Source: Candidatus Pacearchaeota archaeon
Lineage (GTDB): Bacteria > Patescibacteriota > Minisyncoccia > Minisyncoccales > Minisyncoccaceae
Assembly (NCBI GenBank): GCA_035404185.1
Contig: DAONGN010000001.1
Span: 503,408-567,407 of the forward strand
Direction of reading: 5' to 3'
DNA: 64,000 nucleotides
Below, piece by piece: positions 24,962 to 34,538 of this stretch. The notes under the pieces are model-generated. The model did not search any database. It was given only the letters and a program-made list of their open reading frames with translations, and was not told the origin of the DNA. The translations under genes were made by a program, and so were the position numbers. Numbering within the stretch: position 1 is the stretch's first letter; every line of letters starts with the position of its first letter.

Positions 24962-26482
24962 TTATTTTAATTTTTTAATTGCTTGTTCTATTCTCATAAT
25001 TGTCTTCTCTTTTCCCAAAACAAAAGCTATTTCCATCGGTCCAGCTGAATTATTTTTCCCAGATAGAGCCACTCTTAATGGCCACAATAAATTACCCCTA
25101 TTTGTAAGCTTATTCGCCTCTTCCATTAGTTCTTTTTCTAAATTTTCTTGATTAAACTCAAGCGCAGTAATAATTTCTTTTGACTTATTTAATGAGTCAA
25201 TGATTTCTTGATTGCTCATTTCTTTCCATTTTAATAATTCAGCGGAATAATCTAATTCTTTTAAAAAACAAAAATCGATTAATTCTACAATTTCTGAAAG
25301 TTTTTTAAGTCTCTCATGATATAGAGCAACCATCTTTTCAATTTCTTCAAGGTGTGTCTCTTCATTAGTTTCAACAACTAAATACTTTTCAACAGCAATT
25401 TCTTTGATTAAGTTGGCTTTAATTAAATAAGGAATACATTCTCTGGTCAAGTCGTAAAGAGACTTTTTGCGAATATAGAAACCATTAAGCCAATCCAGCT
25501 TATCAACATTAAAAATAGCAGCTGACTTTTGTATTTTTTCTATTGAAAAATCAGCAATCAATTCGTTAAGTGAATAAATTTCTTTTTCTGTTCCTGGATT
25601 CCATCCTAGAAAAGCAATGAAATTTAATATCGCCTCTGGTAAATAACCATCATCTTTATAATCAATCAATGACGTTTTGCTAGTTCTCTTAGAAAGTTTC
25701 TTTTTATCTGTTCCTAATATTAATGATAGGTGGGCATACTTAGGCTCTTCAAATCCTAAAGCACGAATAATTAAAATCTGCTTAGGAGTATTGGGAATAT
25801 GGTCTTCCCCACGAATAACATGAGTAATTTCCATTTCAACATCATCGACCGCACAGGTAAAATTAAATAAAGCTGTATCTAAATCTTTAGCTAAAACAAA
25901 GTCACCCATCGTTTCTGTGCTCACTTCAATTTCTCCTCTAATTAAATCATTAAAAGAAACCTTAGTGTCGACAGGAGTTCTAAAACGAATAACTGATGGT
26001 TTCCCTTCTTTTAAATACTTTTCAACTGTTTCTTTAGGTAAATCTCTACAAGCTCCTCTGTAAACTGGAGATTCACCAATAGACATTAAATATTGTTTTT
26101 GGGCCTCTACTTCTTCTTTTGAACAAAAACAATAATAAGCGTGACCATCTTTCAACATTTGTTCTAAATACTTTCTATATATCTTTGTCCTTTCGCTCTG
26201 TCTATATGGAGAATGCCCTCCAATGTAATCTAAAGAATTAACAACTGGACCCTCATCCCAATTAATTCCCATCCAATTTAGACCCATTAATAATTCATCT
26301 TCCCATTCTTTTTTTGACCTCTCTAAATCAGTATCTTCTATTCTCAAAATAAATGTTCCTTTATTTTTTCTTGCAAAAAGAAAAGGAAATAAAGCAGTTC
26401 TAATTGTTCCAATGTGAAGATGTCCAGTTGGAGACGGAGCAAATCTTGTTCTTATTCTTTTTTCTTCTTTTTTAGCTATCAT
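24962..26482 (-). CDS. gltX: Glutamyl-tRNA synthetase
   Basis: Class I synthetase with the HIGH-like PSPTGHLHIG and the KMSKS-like KKLSKR motifs. A zinc-type cluster (CFCSKEE, with C at 117-119 region) and a C-terminal anticodon-binding domain follow. It is 506 residues. With no glutaminyl-tRNA synthetase in view and GatCAB present, it is probably the non-discriminating form that also charges tRNA-Gln. It starts two bases after murG. Confidence 0.93.
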   Translation of the reverse strand: MIAKKEEKRIRTRFAPSPTGHLHIGTIRTALFPFLFARKNKGTFILRIEDTDLERSKKEWEDELLMGLNWMGINWDEGPVVNSLDYIGGHSPYRQSERTKIYRKYLEQMLKDGHAYYCFCSKEEVEAQKQYLMSIGESPVYRGACRDLPKETVEKYLKEGKPSVIRFRTPVDTKVSFNDLIRGEIEVSTETMGDFVLAKDLDTALFNFTCAVDDVEMEITHVIRGEDHIPNTPKQILIIRALGFEEPKYAHLSLILGTDKKKLSKRTSKTSLIDYKDDGYLPEAILNFIAFLGWNPGTEKEIYSLNELIADFSIEKIQKSAAIFNVDKLDWLNGFYIRKKSLYDLTRECIPYLIKANLIKEIAVEKYLVVETNEETHLEEIEKMVALYHERLKKLSEIVELIDFCFLKELDYSAELLKWKEMSNQEIIDSLNKSKEIITALEFNQENLEKELMEEANKLTNRGNLLWPLRVALSGKNNSAGPMEIAFVLGKEKTIMRIEQAIKKLK

Positions 26483-26484
26483 AC

Positions 26485-27603
26485 TTATTCTATGAAATCT
26501 AATACATATCTAGCTACAATAACCGCCGCATATGGTTTAGAAAATAATTCTGCTGCTTTTGACATTAATTCTTTGTCTTCTTTGAGAACTTCTTTTAATT
26601 TTTCAAAAAAGAAATGAGGAGTAAAATTTCCCTCTTCTAAAACCAAGCAAGCTCCGTTTTTAGCGTAAGAATAGGCATTTCTAACTTGATGATTTTGAGC
26701 TGAACCAGGAAGAGGTATTAAAATGCTAGGTTTTTTTAATAAAGCTATTTCAAAAATTGTTCCTGCTCCTGATCTTGCTACCACACATTCAGAAACAGCA
26801 TATGCAAGAGCTAACTCTCTCTCGTCCAGAAAAAAATATGGATGATAATATTTCAATAATTTTTCATCAATCATTGCCATGGCTTCATTTTTTACTCTTT
26901 TGTAGCCTGTCATCCCCGTCTGATGAATAATTTCAAAATCCTGAAGTACATCAACTAAAACGCCCAAAATAACTTCATTTATTTTTTCGCTTCCCTGCGA
27001 TCCCCCCAAAATCAACACTACTGGTTTTTCACCTATCAAATTGAATTTAACTTTAGCCTCTTCTTTATTCCCAAGAACTAAAGTGCTCCTTACGGGATTA
27101 CCACTTTCAATCATTTTGTCTTTAGGAAAATCTTCAATTTCTGAGGCAGGAAAAGAAACAAATATTTTTTCTGAAAGTTTACCTCCTATTTTATTAGCTA
27201 AGCCACCCACAACATCCGATTCGTGCATAAAAATTGGAATTCTTAAAATAAATCCCGCAATAACAACAGGAATAGAACCAAATCCTCCCTTGCTTACAAT
27301 AACATCGGGAGCTATAAAAAACATTATTATAAAAGCCTGAAAAATTCCAAAAGGAATACCGATAAATAAATCAAACAGATTAGAAAAAAAAGACTTAATA
27401 GAAAAATACCTTCTTAGTTTTCCAGAAGAAATATAATGTGCTTCAATCTTTGCTTGGGGTAAAAAGGTCTTAGAAGTAAAATCAGATGGCCCAATATATT
27501 CCAATTTAAAATTAGAACCTCTTTTCCTCATTTCTTCAGCAATAGCAATAATGGGAAAAATGTGTCCACCTGTCCCTCCGCCTGTAAATAATATTCTTTT
27601 CAT
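26485..27603 (-). CDS. murG: UDP-GlcNAc:lipid I N-acetylglucosaminyltransferase
   Basis: A GT28-family enzyme that makes lipid II at the inner face of the membrane. The N-terminal GGGTGGHIFP, the loop GGSQGSEKIN and the UDP-binding RSGAGTIFEIALLKKP motifs are present. At 372 residues it is full length. It is followed by gltX at two bases. Together with mraY, murD, ftsW and murC it forms the scattered wall cluster of this window. Confidence 0.95.
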   Translation of the reverse strand: MKRILFTGGGTGGHIFPIIAIAEEMRKRGSNFKLEYIGPSDFTSKTFLPQAKIEAHYISSGKLRRYFSIKSFFSNLFDLFIGIPFGIFQAFIIMFFIAPDVIVSKGGFGSIPVVIAGFILRIPIFMHESDVVGGLANKIGGKLSEKIFVSFPASEIEDFPKDKMIESGNPVRSTLVLGNKEEAKVKFNLIGEKPVVLILGGSQGSEKINEVILGVLVDVLQDFEIIHQTGMTGYKRVKNEAMAMIDEKLLKYYHPYFFLDERELALAYAVSECVVARSGAGTIFEIALLKKPSILIPLPGSAQNHQVRNAYSYAKNGACLVLEEGNFTPHFFFEKLKEVLKEDKELMSKAAELFSKPYAAVIVARYVLDFIE

Positions 27604-27665
27604 ACATTAAATATATCATTTTTGGACTTTTTAACAAGTGCCTGTCTATTCTAATTTTAGCTATT

Positions 27666-28064
27666 TTATTTTTTATTCAATTGTCCTAAAATTTGATTTA
27701 TAAAATCTAAAACTTCTTTGGGACTACAATCACGTTTAAATATGAAAGCAAACGCTCCCATTTCTTTATATCTTTTACGATCTTGAGGAGTGTCAAGGTT
27801 GCTAAAGACTATAACTGGAATATCTTTAGTTTTTGAATTGCTTTTAACTTTCTTCAAATAATCATATCCTTGTTCCGCCACAGCATTTCCTGACTTTGGA
27901 ATAATTATATCTAATAATATAATATCTGGTTTTTCTAATTCAGTCATCTTTAAAGCTTCCTGTATATCAAAAGTTGTTATAAATTTATATCCATTTTTTT
28001 CAAAAATATAATGATACATATCTATTAATGCTTTTTCGTCATCGATAAAAAGTATCTTGTTCAT
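27666..28064 (-). CDS. Single-domain response regulator
   Basis: A 132-residue CheY-like receiver with DDE near the N-terminus, phospho-acceptor Asp in ILLDIIIP, the conserved S in VIVFSN and the lysine in FIFKRD. No output domain, so it signals through protein contact. It lies four bases downstream of the histidine kinase. Confidence 0.85.
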   Translation of the reverse strand: MNKILFIDDEKALIDMYHYIFEKNGYKFITTFDIQEALKMTELEKPDIILLDIIIPKSGNAVAEQGYDYLKKVKSNSKTKDIPVIVFSNLDTPQDRKRYKEMGAFAFIFKRDCSPKEVLDFINQILGQLNKK

Positions 28065-28068
28065 ATTT

Positions 28069-30309
28069 TTAAAATATTTCTATTTTATTTGGCTTACTAA
28101 CCAATTCTTCTTCAACCTTTGTTTTGTCTTCATGTATTGGAATCGTAAAGCTAAAAGTAGTTCCTTTATTTTCTCCTTCACTGTAAAAAGACAATTCTCC
28201 TCCATTTCCCTCAACAATCTTTTTAGCAATATATAATCCGATTCCTGACCCATTAGGGTTCATTTTTAAAGCGTTAGCTCCTCTTGAAAACTTCTGGAAA
28301 ACTTTATTACGGTCTTCTTCGGATATTCCAGATCCAGTATCTTTTACGTTTATCTTTAAAAAATTATCATCTAGTTCATAAGAAACCGTGATTTTGCCTT
28401 CGTATGTATAATTGACAGCGTTGTCTAAAAGATTAGAAATAACATGGGTTATTTTTTGGAAATCACACCAAACTTCAGGAATTTCAAAATTAGGCTTTTC
28501 AATTTCTAATTTTAATTTTCTGTCTTTAGCATTTTTCAGTTTCCTCTTTTCCTTTACCATATTGTCTATCAAAGCCGCAATATCGGTTTTTTGCGGCTCC
28601 ATTTTCATCTTCTCTCCCTCTAGTTTGTAAGCATCCCAAAAAGCAGATACGGTGTTAATAATCCTATCTAATCCAGTTTCAATAACAGGAAGAGCTTTCT
28701 CTGGCGTATAATCGCCATCTTTCATCATTGAAAAATAGCCTCTCATTATTGATAACGGGGTATTCAATTGATGATTAACTACTCTTAGAAAATCAGATTT
28801 CATATTGAGCAACTCTTGCAAATATTCATTTTTTGTTTCAATGTCTTTTGTTTGTTCATCAACTTTATTTTTTAATGTCTCTCCAAACTCTTGAATTTGT
28901 TTGTATTGTCTAGCATTTTCTATCGCAACACCAGCTTGTTTTGATAAAATATCCAACAGCCTTAAATCTTCATTAGTATAAGCATCACCAGAAATCTTTG
29001 ATCCGAGAACAATAATACCGATTAATTTTTTATTAGCCATAAGAGGCAGACACAATGCAGCTTCTATTTTTTCCATGTGGTCATAGAGTCTAAGAAAACT
29101 TTTTTTGTTTTTTTCATCCATTTCACTAGAAAGCATTATTAATTCATCGCTTACTAATGGTTTTTGAATTTTTGTAAGATACTTAGTTAAAAAATTGTCC
29201 TGCACTAAAGAAATTCCATTTTTTTCGTTAAATCCAATAACCTTAGCAATTTGATATTTTATCGGTAATGTTTCTTTATTTACCAACAAAACACCAGCCC
29301 TATCTAGTTGCATGGTGTTTTTAATAGTATCTACTATTAACCCAACAATCTTATCCAAATCAATGTAATTATTTAATTCGTCAATTAATTTATTTATTGT
29401 TTCCTGATAATTATATAATGAAACAAAAAGATATTTATTGGCAAAAACTCTTACTCCCCTATCTACAGCATAAAAAAACCAAGCAAATAATGGAGCCAAT
29501 ATAATACCAAAAGCATATGAAGCACCATTAAAAACCCCGCCAAAAGTATATCCATAAAAACCAATAATAGCGTAAAAAGCAATATAGGTAAAAACAGCAA
29601 CTACGAAATAAATAAATATTTTCTGAATAACAATTCTAATATCCATTAAACGATATCTGATCATGGCATAAAATAAAATAAAAACATAAAGAGAGGTAAC
29701 GATGTTTCCAAATGGTAATATTTTTACATCATACCAAAGGAAAAAATTAGTTGCTCCACCCAAAAAACCAATAATGGTTCCCGTTATTATATATTTTATT
29801 TGATATTGCCTAAGACTATTTGAGCGTGAATAACTTCTGATTAGTTCAATTAATCCATAACCCACCAATCCTCCATATGCAACTAAAAGGTATACTGTAT
29901 AGAGCCAACCAGCTTTAGGCCAAAAATTGAAAACCAATATTTTTTCTACATCTTTTATGAATATTGGAGAAAAAGAAAAAACTAGAAATACAAAAGTTAT
30001 TGCATAGCCAAACCATAAAACTATTTTAGCTTTGAGTTCTTTAATCTCTAAAAACGATAAAACCCAGTGCAAATAAAACACGGGAATAAATATTGAACCA
30101 ACAGAAAGCAATCTTGTATAGAGTAAAGCGGTATTATAATCAGTTGATATCTGCCATAAAAAATAAAAAATTGACCAAAAGAATACGGCCCCACTTAATA
30201 AAACGAATGTATAGTTAGTTATATTTTTACGATTTTTGAAAAATATCAAAGACCCGAGCGTTAAACTCGTAATGGCATTAATTAAAGCTGCTACGGCATA
30301 AAAAGTCAT
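28069..30309 (-). CDS. Membrane histidine kinase with GAF domain
   Basis: The first 300 residues hold seven or eight membrane helices similar to the histidine-kinase N-terminal 7TM region. A GAF domain covers about 315-470, then a coiled coil. The kinase core has the H-box (VVNHQLNTPL), N-box (ISNLLDNAVNYT), G1 (DTGSGISE) and G2 (GSGIGLYIA) motifs. Length 746. It is upstream of a single-domain receiver, its probable partner. The signal is unknown. The N-terminal membrane region resembles that of the protein at 39216-40388. Confidence 0.88.
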   Translation of the reverse strand: MTFYAVAALINAITSLTLGSLIFFKNRKNITNYTFVLLSGAVFFWSIFYFLWQISTDYNTALLYTRLLSVGSIFIPVFYLHWVLSFLEIKELKAKIVLWFGYAITFVFLVFSFSPIFIKDVEKILVFNFWPKAGWLYTVYLLVAYGGLVGYGLIELIRSYSRSNSLRQYQIKYIITGTIIGFLGGATNFFLWYDVKILPFGNIVTSLYVFILFYAMIRYRLMDIRIVIQKIFIYFVVAVFTYIAFYAIIGFYGYTFGGVFNGASYAFGIILAPLFAWFFYAVDRGVRVFANKYLFVSLYNYQETINKLIDELNNYIDLDKIVGLIVDTIKNTMQLDRAGVLLVNKETLPIKYQIAKVIGFNEKNGISLVQDNFLTKYLTKIQKPLVSDELIMLSSEMDEKNKKSFLRLYDHMEKIEAALCLPLMANKKLIGIIVLGSKISGDAYTNEDLRLLDILSKQAGVAIENARQYKQIQEFGETLKNKVDEQTKDIETKNEYLQELLNMKSDFLRVVNHQLNTPLSIMRGYFSMMKDGDYTPEKALPVIETGLDRIINTVSAFWDAYKLEGEKMKMEPQKTDIAALIDNMVKEKRKLKNAKDRKLKLEIEKPNFEIPEVWCDFQKITHVISNLLDNAVNYTYEGKITVSYELDDNFLKINVKDTGSGISEEDRNKVFQKFSRGANALKMNPNGSGIGLYIAKKIVEGNGGELSFYSEGENKGTTFSFTIPIHEDKTKVEEELVSKPNKIEIF

Positions 30310-30357
30310 ATCTCTTTAATTTTATAAAATAACACCTTTACCATTTTTACTTATTGT

Positions 30358-31323
30358 TTAATTTTTCTTAGCGATTAATAACTCGTGAACTTTCAACGGT
30401 TCATAAATTAATCGATAATCTTTAAATCCTGATTTTTCGGCAATATCACTCAAATCTTTTGGATTACGGTAGACCATTGGCCAGTTTATAACCCATTTCA
30501 AGAAATGTTGCTCTATATTCGGACAGATATTACAGGTTATCAAATAACCATTTAACTCTAATATCGATCTAATTTTAGTTAATAAAGAAATAGCTTCTTC
30601 TTGGCTAATATAATCTAAAAATCCCATCATTTCAACTATTTGCGGTTTAAATTCACGAGATGATTCAATTACGTCGTATATGCTTCCTTTGTGCATTTCT
30701 ATCTGGTTTTCTACTCCATAATGCTTAGCTAGGTTTTTAGCTCTTTCAAGAGCGTCACCATCTATATCTACAAATTTTGCTTTAATGATTTTATTTTTAG
30801 CTTTAGCTTCAGCTATAATTTCAATTACTGATTCTGCTGAACCGCAAGCTAACGATACAAGCCTTATCTCTCCACCGTCATCTACTTTTAAAATAGCTTT
30901 TCTTAGTTCGTCTTTAATAAGCTTAAGCCTATTACGAAGACCCTGACAGTTCAATCCAAACCAATAAAACTCATCGATAGCACCCCTGAAAGTCCATTTT
31001 TGAGTAAATGGATGATTGTATACTATATCCATTGCCCTCCAGGTTGTTGCATAATCTTTTACTTTTCTACTTTCCTTTCCTAATCCATCAAAGAAAATAG
31101 AATTTGTTTTTGGCAAACCAAGTCCAAGTATTTTATAAACCCATTTCTTAATCATCACATAGATAGTAATGAGCCACATGAATGGCAGAGATAAAACATA
31201 AGGCCATGAACAATTTTCATATCTATCACACCTAACTGGAAGATTTGGTTTTTTGACAATTTCTATTTCTGAAACTTTAGGAACAGTTGCGATCTCTATC
31301 TTAACGGAATCTTTATTATGCAT
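30358..31323 (-). CDS. Membrane-associated class I SAM methyltransferase
   Basis: Motif I is VSLACGSAES, with an acidic FVDIDGD at motif II and MMGFLDY near motif IV, as in class I methyltransferases. A hydrophobic segment at about residues 40-63 probably ties the protein to the membrane. Length 321. The substrate is not evident. It stands between the kinase gene and ftsW with gaps of 48 and 66 bases. Confidence 0.7.
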   Translation of the reverse strand: MHNKDSVKIEIATVPKVSEIEIVKKPNLPVRCDRYENCSWPYVLSLPFMWLITIYVMIKKWVYKILGLGLPKTNSIFFDGLGKESRKVKDYATTWRAMDIVYNHPFTQKWTFRGAIDEFYWFGLNCQGLRNRLKLIKDELRKAILKVDDGGEIRLVSLACGSAESVIEIIAEAKAKNKIIKAKFVDIDGDALERAKNLAKHYGVENQIEMHKGSIYDVIESSREFKPQIVEMMGFLDYISQEEAISLLTKIRSILELNGYLITCNICPNIEQHFLKWVINWPMVYRNPKDLSDIAEKSGFKDYRLIYEPLKVHELLIAKKN

Positions 31324-31389
31324 ATATCGGTCTTTTAATTTTTATATAAAACTATTATAACAATTTAGCGTTTCTTTGTAAAACAAAAA

Positions 31390-32478
31390 TTAATTCTTAA
31401 CGTATTTAGAAATATTTAACAAAAATCCACAAGCTATTAATTCTATTATTAAATGAGAACCACCATAACTAATAAATGGTAAAGGAATCCCTGTTAAAGG
31501 AACTACCCCTATCATTGCTCCAATATTAAGTAAGGTTTGGATTATAAACCACGATCCAATGCCAATTGCCATTAATCTTAAATATTCGTCATTAAGTTTT
31601 TTTCCTAAAGAAGAAGAAGCAACAAAAAAAGCAAAAAATAAAGCAATTAAAACAGCGCAACCAATAAAACCAGTTTCTTCGGCAAAAATAGCAAAGATAG
31701 AATCAGAAATTGATTGAGGAACAAAACCAAATTTTTGGACACTTAATCCTAAACCAGAACCAGTTATCCCCCCCGAACCAACCGAGATCAAAGCCTGGTT
31801 AATATGATATCCTGCTCCTAATGTATCATTTTCTGGATGGAGAAAAGATGTAATTCTTTGCAATCTATAGGGTTCAGAAATTATTAAACCGATAAATCCT
31901 AAAATTGCACTAAAACCAATTATTAATGTTTGCTTAAATGGAGTTCTTGAACAGAAAAACATTATCATCATGGTGGAAAAAAGAACAATTAAGGTTCCCA
32001 TATCTTTTTGAAAAAATAAAACTCCACAAACTAAAATCAAAAGAATAATAAAAGCAGTAAACTTATTTCTCGCCTTCTCACTATTCAATATAACGGCCAA
32101 GTAGATTATACAGGCTAACTTCATTAACTCTGATGGTTGAATGCTCGTAAAACCCAAATTAAGCCATCTAGTGGCACCCAATTGAGTTGTGCTTAGTCCT
32201 GGAACAAAAACTAAAAGCGTTAAAATGAAAGAAACGATAAAAATAAGAAAACTCCATTTTTTAATTCCGTATAGAGGAATCTTAAAAGCAACAAAAGCCA
32301 GAATCAATCCTGGCAATAATCCCCACAATAATTGGTGAAATAAATAAAAATTGGGATTGTTAGTTAATTTTAAAGACAAAGGAGTCGAAGAGGTAGCCAA
32401 AGCTAAAATTCCCATCACAATCAAAAGGATTATTATCACCAAAAGACTTAAATCAAATTTCTTTTTTTCTTTTATCAT
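31390..32478 (-). CDS. ftsW: Lipid II polymerase FtsW/RodA family
   Basis: A ten-helix SEDS protein of 362 residues. Characteristic segments are STPLSLKL near the N-terminus, QPSELMKLA, FLHPENDTLGAGYHINQAL and GIPLPFISYGGSH. It polymerises the glycan strand. FtsW fits the position beside murD, but RodA cannot be excluded. It overlaps the murD stop by four bases. Confidence 0.9.
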   Translation of the reverse strand: MIKEKKKFDLSLLVIIILLIVMGILALATSSTPLSLKLTNNPNFYLFHQLLWGLLPGLILAFVAFKIPLYGIKKWSFLIFIVSFILTLLVFVPGLSTTQLGATRWLNLGFTSIQPSELMKLACIIYLAVILNSEKARNKFTAFIILLILVCGVLFFQKDMGTLIVLFSTMMIMFFCSRTPFKQTLIIGFSAILGFIGLIISEPYRLQRITSFLHPENDTLGAGYHINQALISVGSGGITGSGLGLSVQKFGFVPQSISDSIFAIFAEETGFIGCAVLIALFFAFFVASSSLGKKLNDEYLRLMAIGIGSWFIIQTLLNIGAMIGVVPLTGIPLPFISYGGSHLIIELIACGFLLNISKYVKN

Positions 32479-33785
32479 TTAAAGTCTTTAATGTATTTTT
32501 TAAATAAATCTCCTCTTTCTTTGTAATCTCTAAATATTCCGAAACTAGGCGAAGCAGGAGATAAAAGACATATCTTATTCTTAGATGTTATTTGAAAACA
32601 TTTATTGACCACATCTTTCATGTTATCGAAAATAAAATGTCTTACCTTTTTTTTCTTTTTTTTAATTTCTTTCAAAATCTTTTCTCCTGAACCAGGAAGT
32701 AAAATTAAATTCTTAACATTACTTTTGATAATCCTATCAGCTAATTTATCAAATTTAATTCCCCGATCAAAACCTCCAACAATTAAAGTCTCAACATCAT
32801 ATCCCAAAGAATCTAAAGCAAAAATTGTTGCTTCAGGAATTGTAGCAATCGAATCGTCATAGAATCTAATTCCCTTCTTTTCACAAACAAACTCTAATCT
32901 ATGTTCTGGTCTTTTAAACTTTTTAAAAGCCTTGATAATTTTTTCTTCTTTAATTTTTAATATTTTCGCTACGTTTAAAACTGCTATCAAATTATCAATA
33001 TGAGTAATCTCTAAAAATCCTTGATTGTCTTTTAAAAATTTAGAAAAATCAATTGGGTTAATTTCAATCTTTTTTGATTTAGCTTTAGCAGACAAATCTT
33101 TTATTTCCTTAATCTTAGAATTAAAAATAAAATAATCGTTTTTCTTCTGGTATTTAACAATATTTGTTTTTGCTAAAAAGTATTCTTTAAAATTCTTATA
33201 ATAATCTAAGTGCTCAGGATAGATATTTAAAAATACTGCTATATGTGGACTTGCTTCTAGGTTCTGCAACTGATGAGAAGATAATTCATAGACAAAAATA
33301 TCATTCTTTTTAGCACTCAAAAGAAATGATAATGATGGAGTTTCAATATTTCCCACTAGATAAGCTTTGAATCCTGCCTCCTTTAAAACTGAATATATTA
33401 AGGAAGAGGTGGTACTTTTGCCTTTGGTTCCAGTTACTCCGATAATCATCCCTGGACAATTATCAAAAAATAATTCTGTCTGTCCCGTTACTTTAGTTTT
33501 TTTACTTAGATATTTCTTGATACTAGATAACGATATTCCTGGAGATTTTAAAATAATATCAAAACCTTTAATACTTTTTAAATAATCATCTCCCAAAAAT
33601 AATTCAATATTTTTATCATTCAATAATTTCCTTGTTTTCAAATCCATTTCTTCACACTTTTTCTTATCCGCAACAAATAATTTCTTTTTAGGAAACTTTT
33701 TCCTTAGAAAAACAAAAGAATCGGCACCTTCCCTGCCTATTCCTAAAATTAAAACCTTTTTCTTTTCTAAAGAGTTAATTTTCAT
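32475..33785 (-). CDS. murD: UDP-N-acetylmuramoyl-alanine:glutamate ligase, MurD family
   Basis: A Mur ligase of 436 residues with the ATP loop GVTGTKGKSTTSS, the DQN-type EHLDYY segment and the C-terminal LLSPASPSFG motif. A standard MurD adds D-glutamate. Because a MurL-type epimerase is encoded in the same cluster, this enzyme may be of the MurD2 kind that adds L-glutamate; the sequence read here cannot decide. It overlaps ftsW by four bases. Confidence 0.9.
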   Translation of the reverse strand: MKINSLEKKKVLILGIGREGADSFVFLRKKFPKKKLFVADKKKCEEMDLKTRKLLNDKNIELFLGDDYLKSIKGFDIILKSPGISLSSIKKYLSKKTKVTGQTELFFDNCPGMIIGVTGTKGKSTTSSLIYSVLKEAGFKAYLVGNIETPSLSFLLSAKKNDIFVYELSSHQLQNLEASPHIAVFLNIYPEHLDYYKNFKEYFLAKTNIVKYQKKNDYFIFNSKIKEIKDLSAKAKSKKIEINPIDFSKFLKDNQGFLEITHIDNLIAVLNVAKILKIKEEKIIKAFKKFKRPEHRLEFVCEKKGIRFYDDSIATIPEATIFALDSLGYDVETLIVGGFDRGIKFDKLADRIIKSNVKNLILLPGSGEKILKEIKKKKKKVRHFIFDNMKDVVNKCFQITSKNKICLLSPASPSFGIFRDYKERGDLFKKYIKDFK

Positions 33786-33831
33786 TAGATATAATTTAAC
33801 ATATTTAAAGTATAAAAAAAAGACCTGTTTG

Positions 33832-34440
33832 TTATTTTATTGCGATCTGAATTGTTTCATAGTCTACGATCTCATCAAAGTACTCGAGACAAGGACGATG
33901 ATCGAATAATCTATGACCGCAAGTAAAATGACGAACCCGGTCCGTCTCTACTGGACAAGCTGATTTTACTGATACCTTTTTGTCTTTTGTGGCAACAAGG
34001 TAGTAATAAAAATCATTCTTTGGAAGACCAATCTTCTTCAAAAATGAGCTTCCCGGTAGCATTTGCCGAATGCACGGCACCATGAATAGTGGCGCGTATC
34101 TCCAACTACATCCAAGATGAGGACCTCCGGCAAGAATAACAGTCGGACTTCCTTTTATGCCAATCTTTTCGATGGCATATCTACCAACAAGATTCCCCAT
34201 GCTGTACAGAATGAGAAAATCTTCATTAGTAAGAGTCTTGATTGTTGAATAAGCTTGTTCGGCAAATCTTTCAATTGTCTGCGCATGCCATAATCTTTTG
34301 GCAATTCCTTTATAGGGCATATGCTCTACAGGAACCACCTCAAGATTTAACTCTTCGAGTTTGGCAAAAAGCTTTCCGGCGACATCTTCAATGTTTCTTC
34401 CAGAAAAACCCTCTATAACAACAGCCTTTCTTTTTGTCAT
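33832..34440 (-). CDS. Alpha/beta-hydrolase-like protein
   Basis: A 202-residue protein with a candidate nucleophile elbow YSMGN (ILYSMGNLVGRYAIEK) after a beta strand, and a possible late histidine in HFTCGHRLFDH. The layout resembles small lipases or PGAP1-like hydrolases, but the fold is reduced. It is GC-richer than murD and murL on either side, which suggests a later insertion into the wall cluster. Substrate unknown. Confidence 0.5.
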   Translation of the reverse strand: MTKRKAVVIEGFSGRNIEDVAGKLFAKLEELNLEVVPVEHMPYKGIAKRLWHAQTIERFAEQAYSTIKTLTNEDFLILYSMGNLVGRYAIEKIGIKGSPTVILAGGPHLGCSWRYAPLFMVPCIRQMLPGSSFLKKIGLPKNDFYYYLVATKDKKVSVKSACPVETDRVRHFTCGHRLFDHRPCLEYFDEIVDYETIQIAIK

Positions 34441-34538
34441 TTAAACCACAACTGACTCCCAAAAAAATTTCAATGTATATTAATACTATACAATGTTATT
34501 GTCTATATGTCAAATACAATTATCCCCGTATTTCCAAC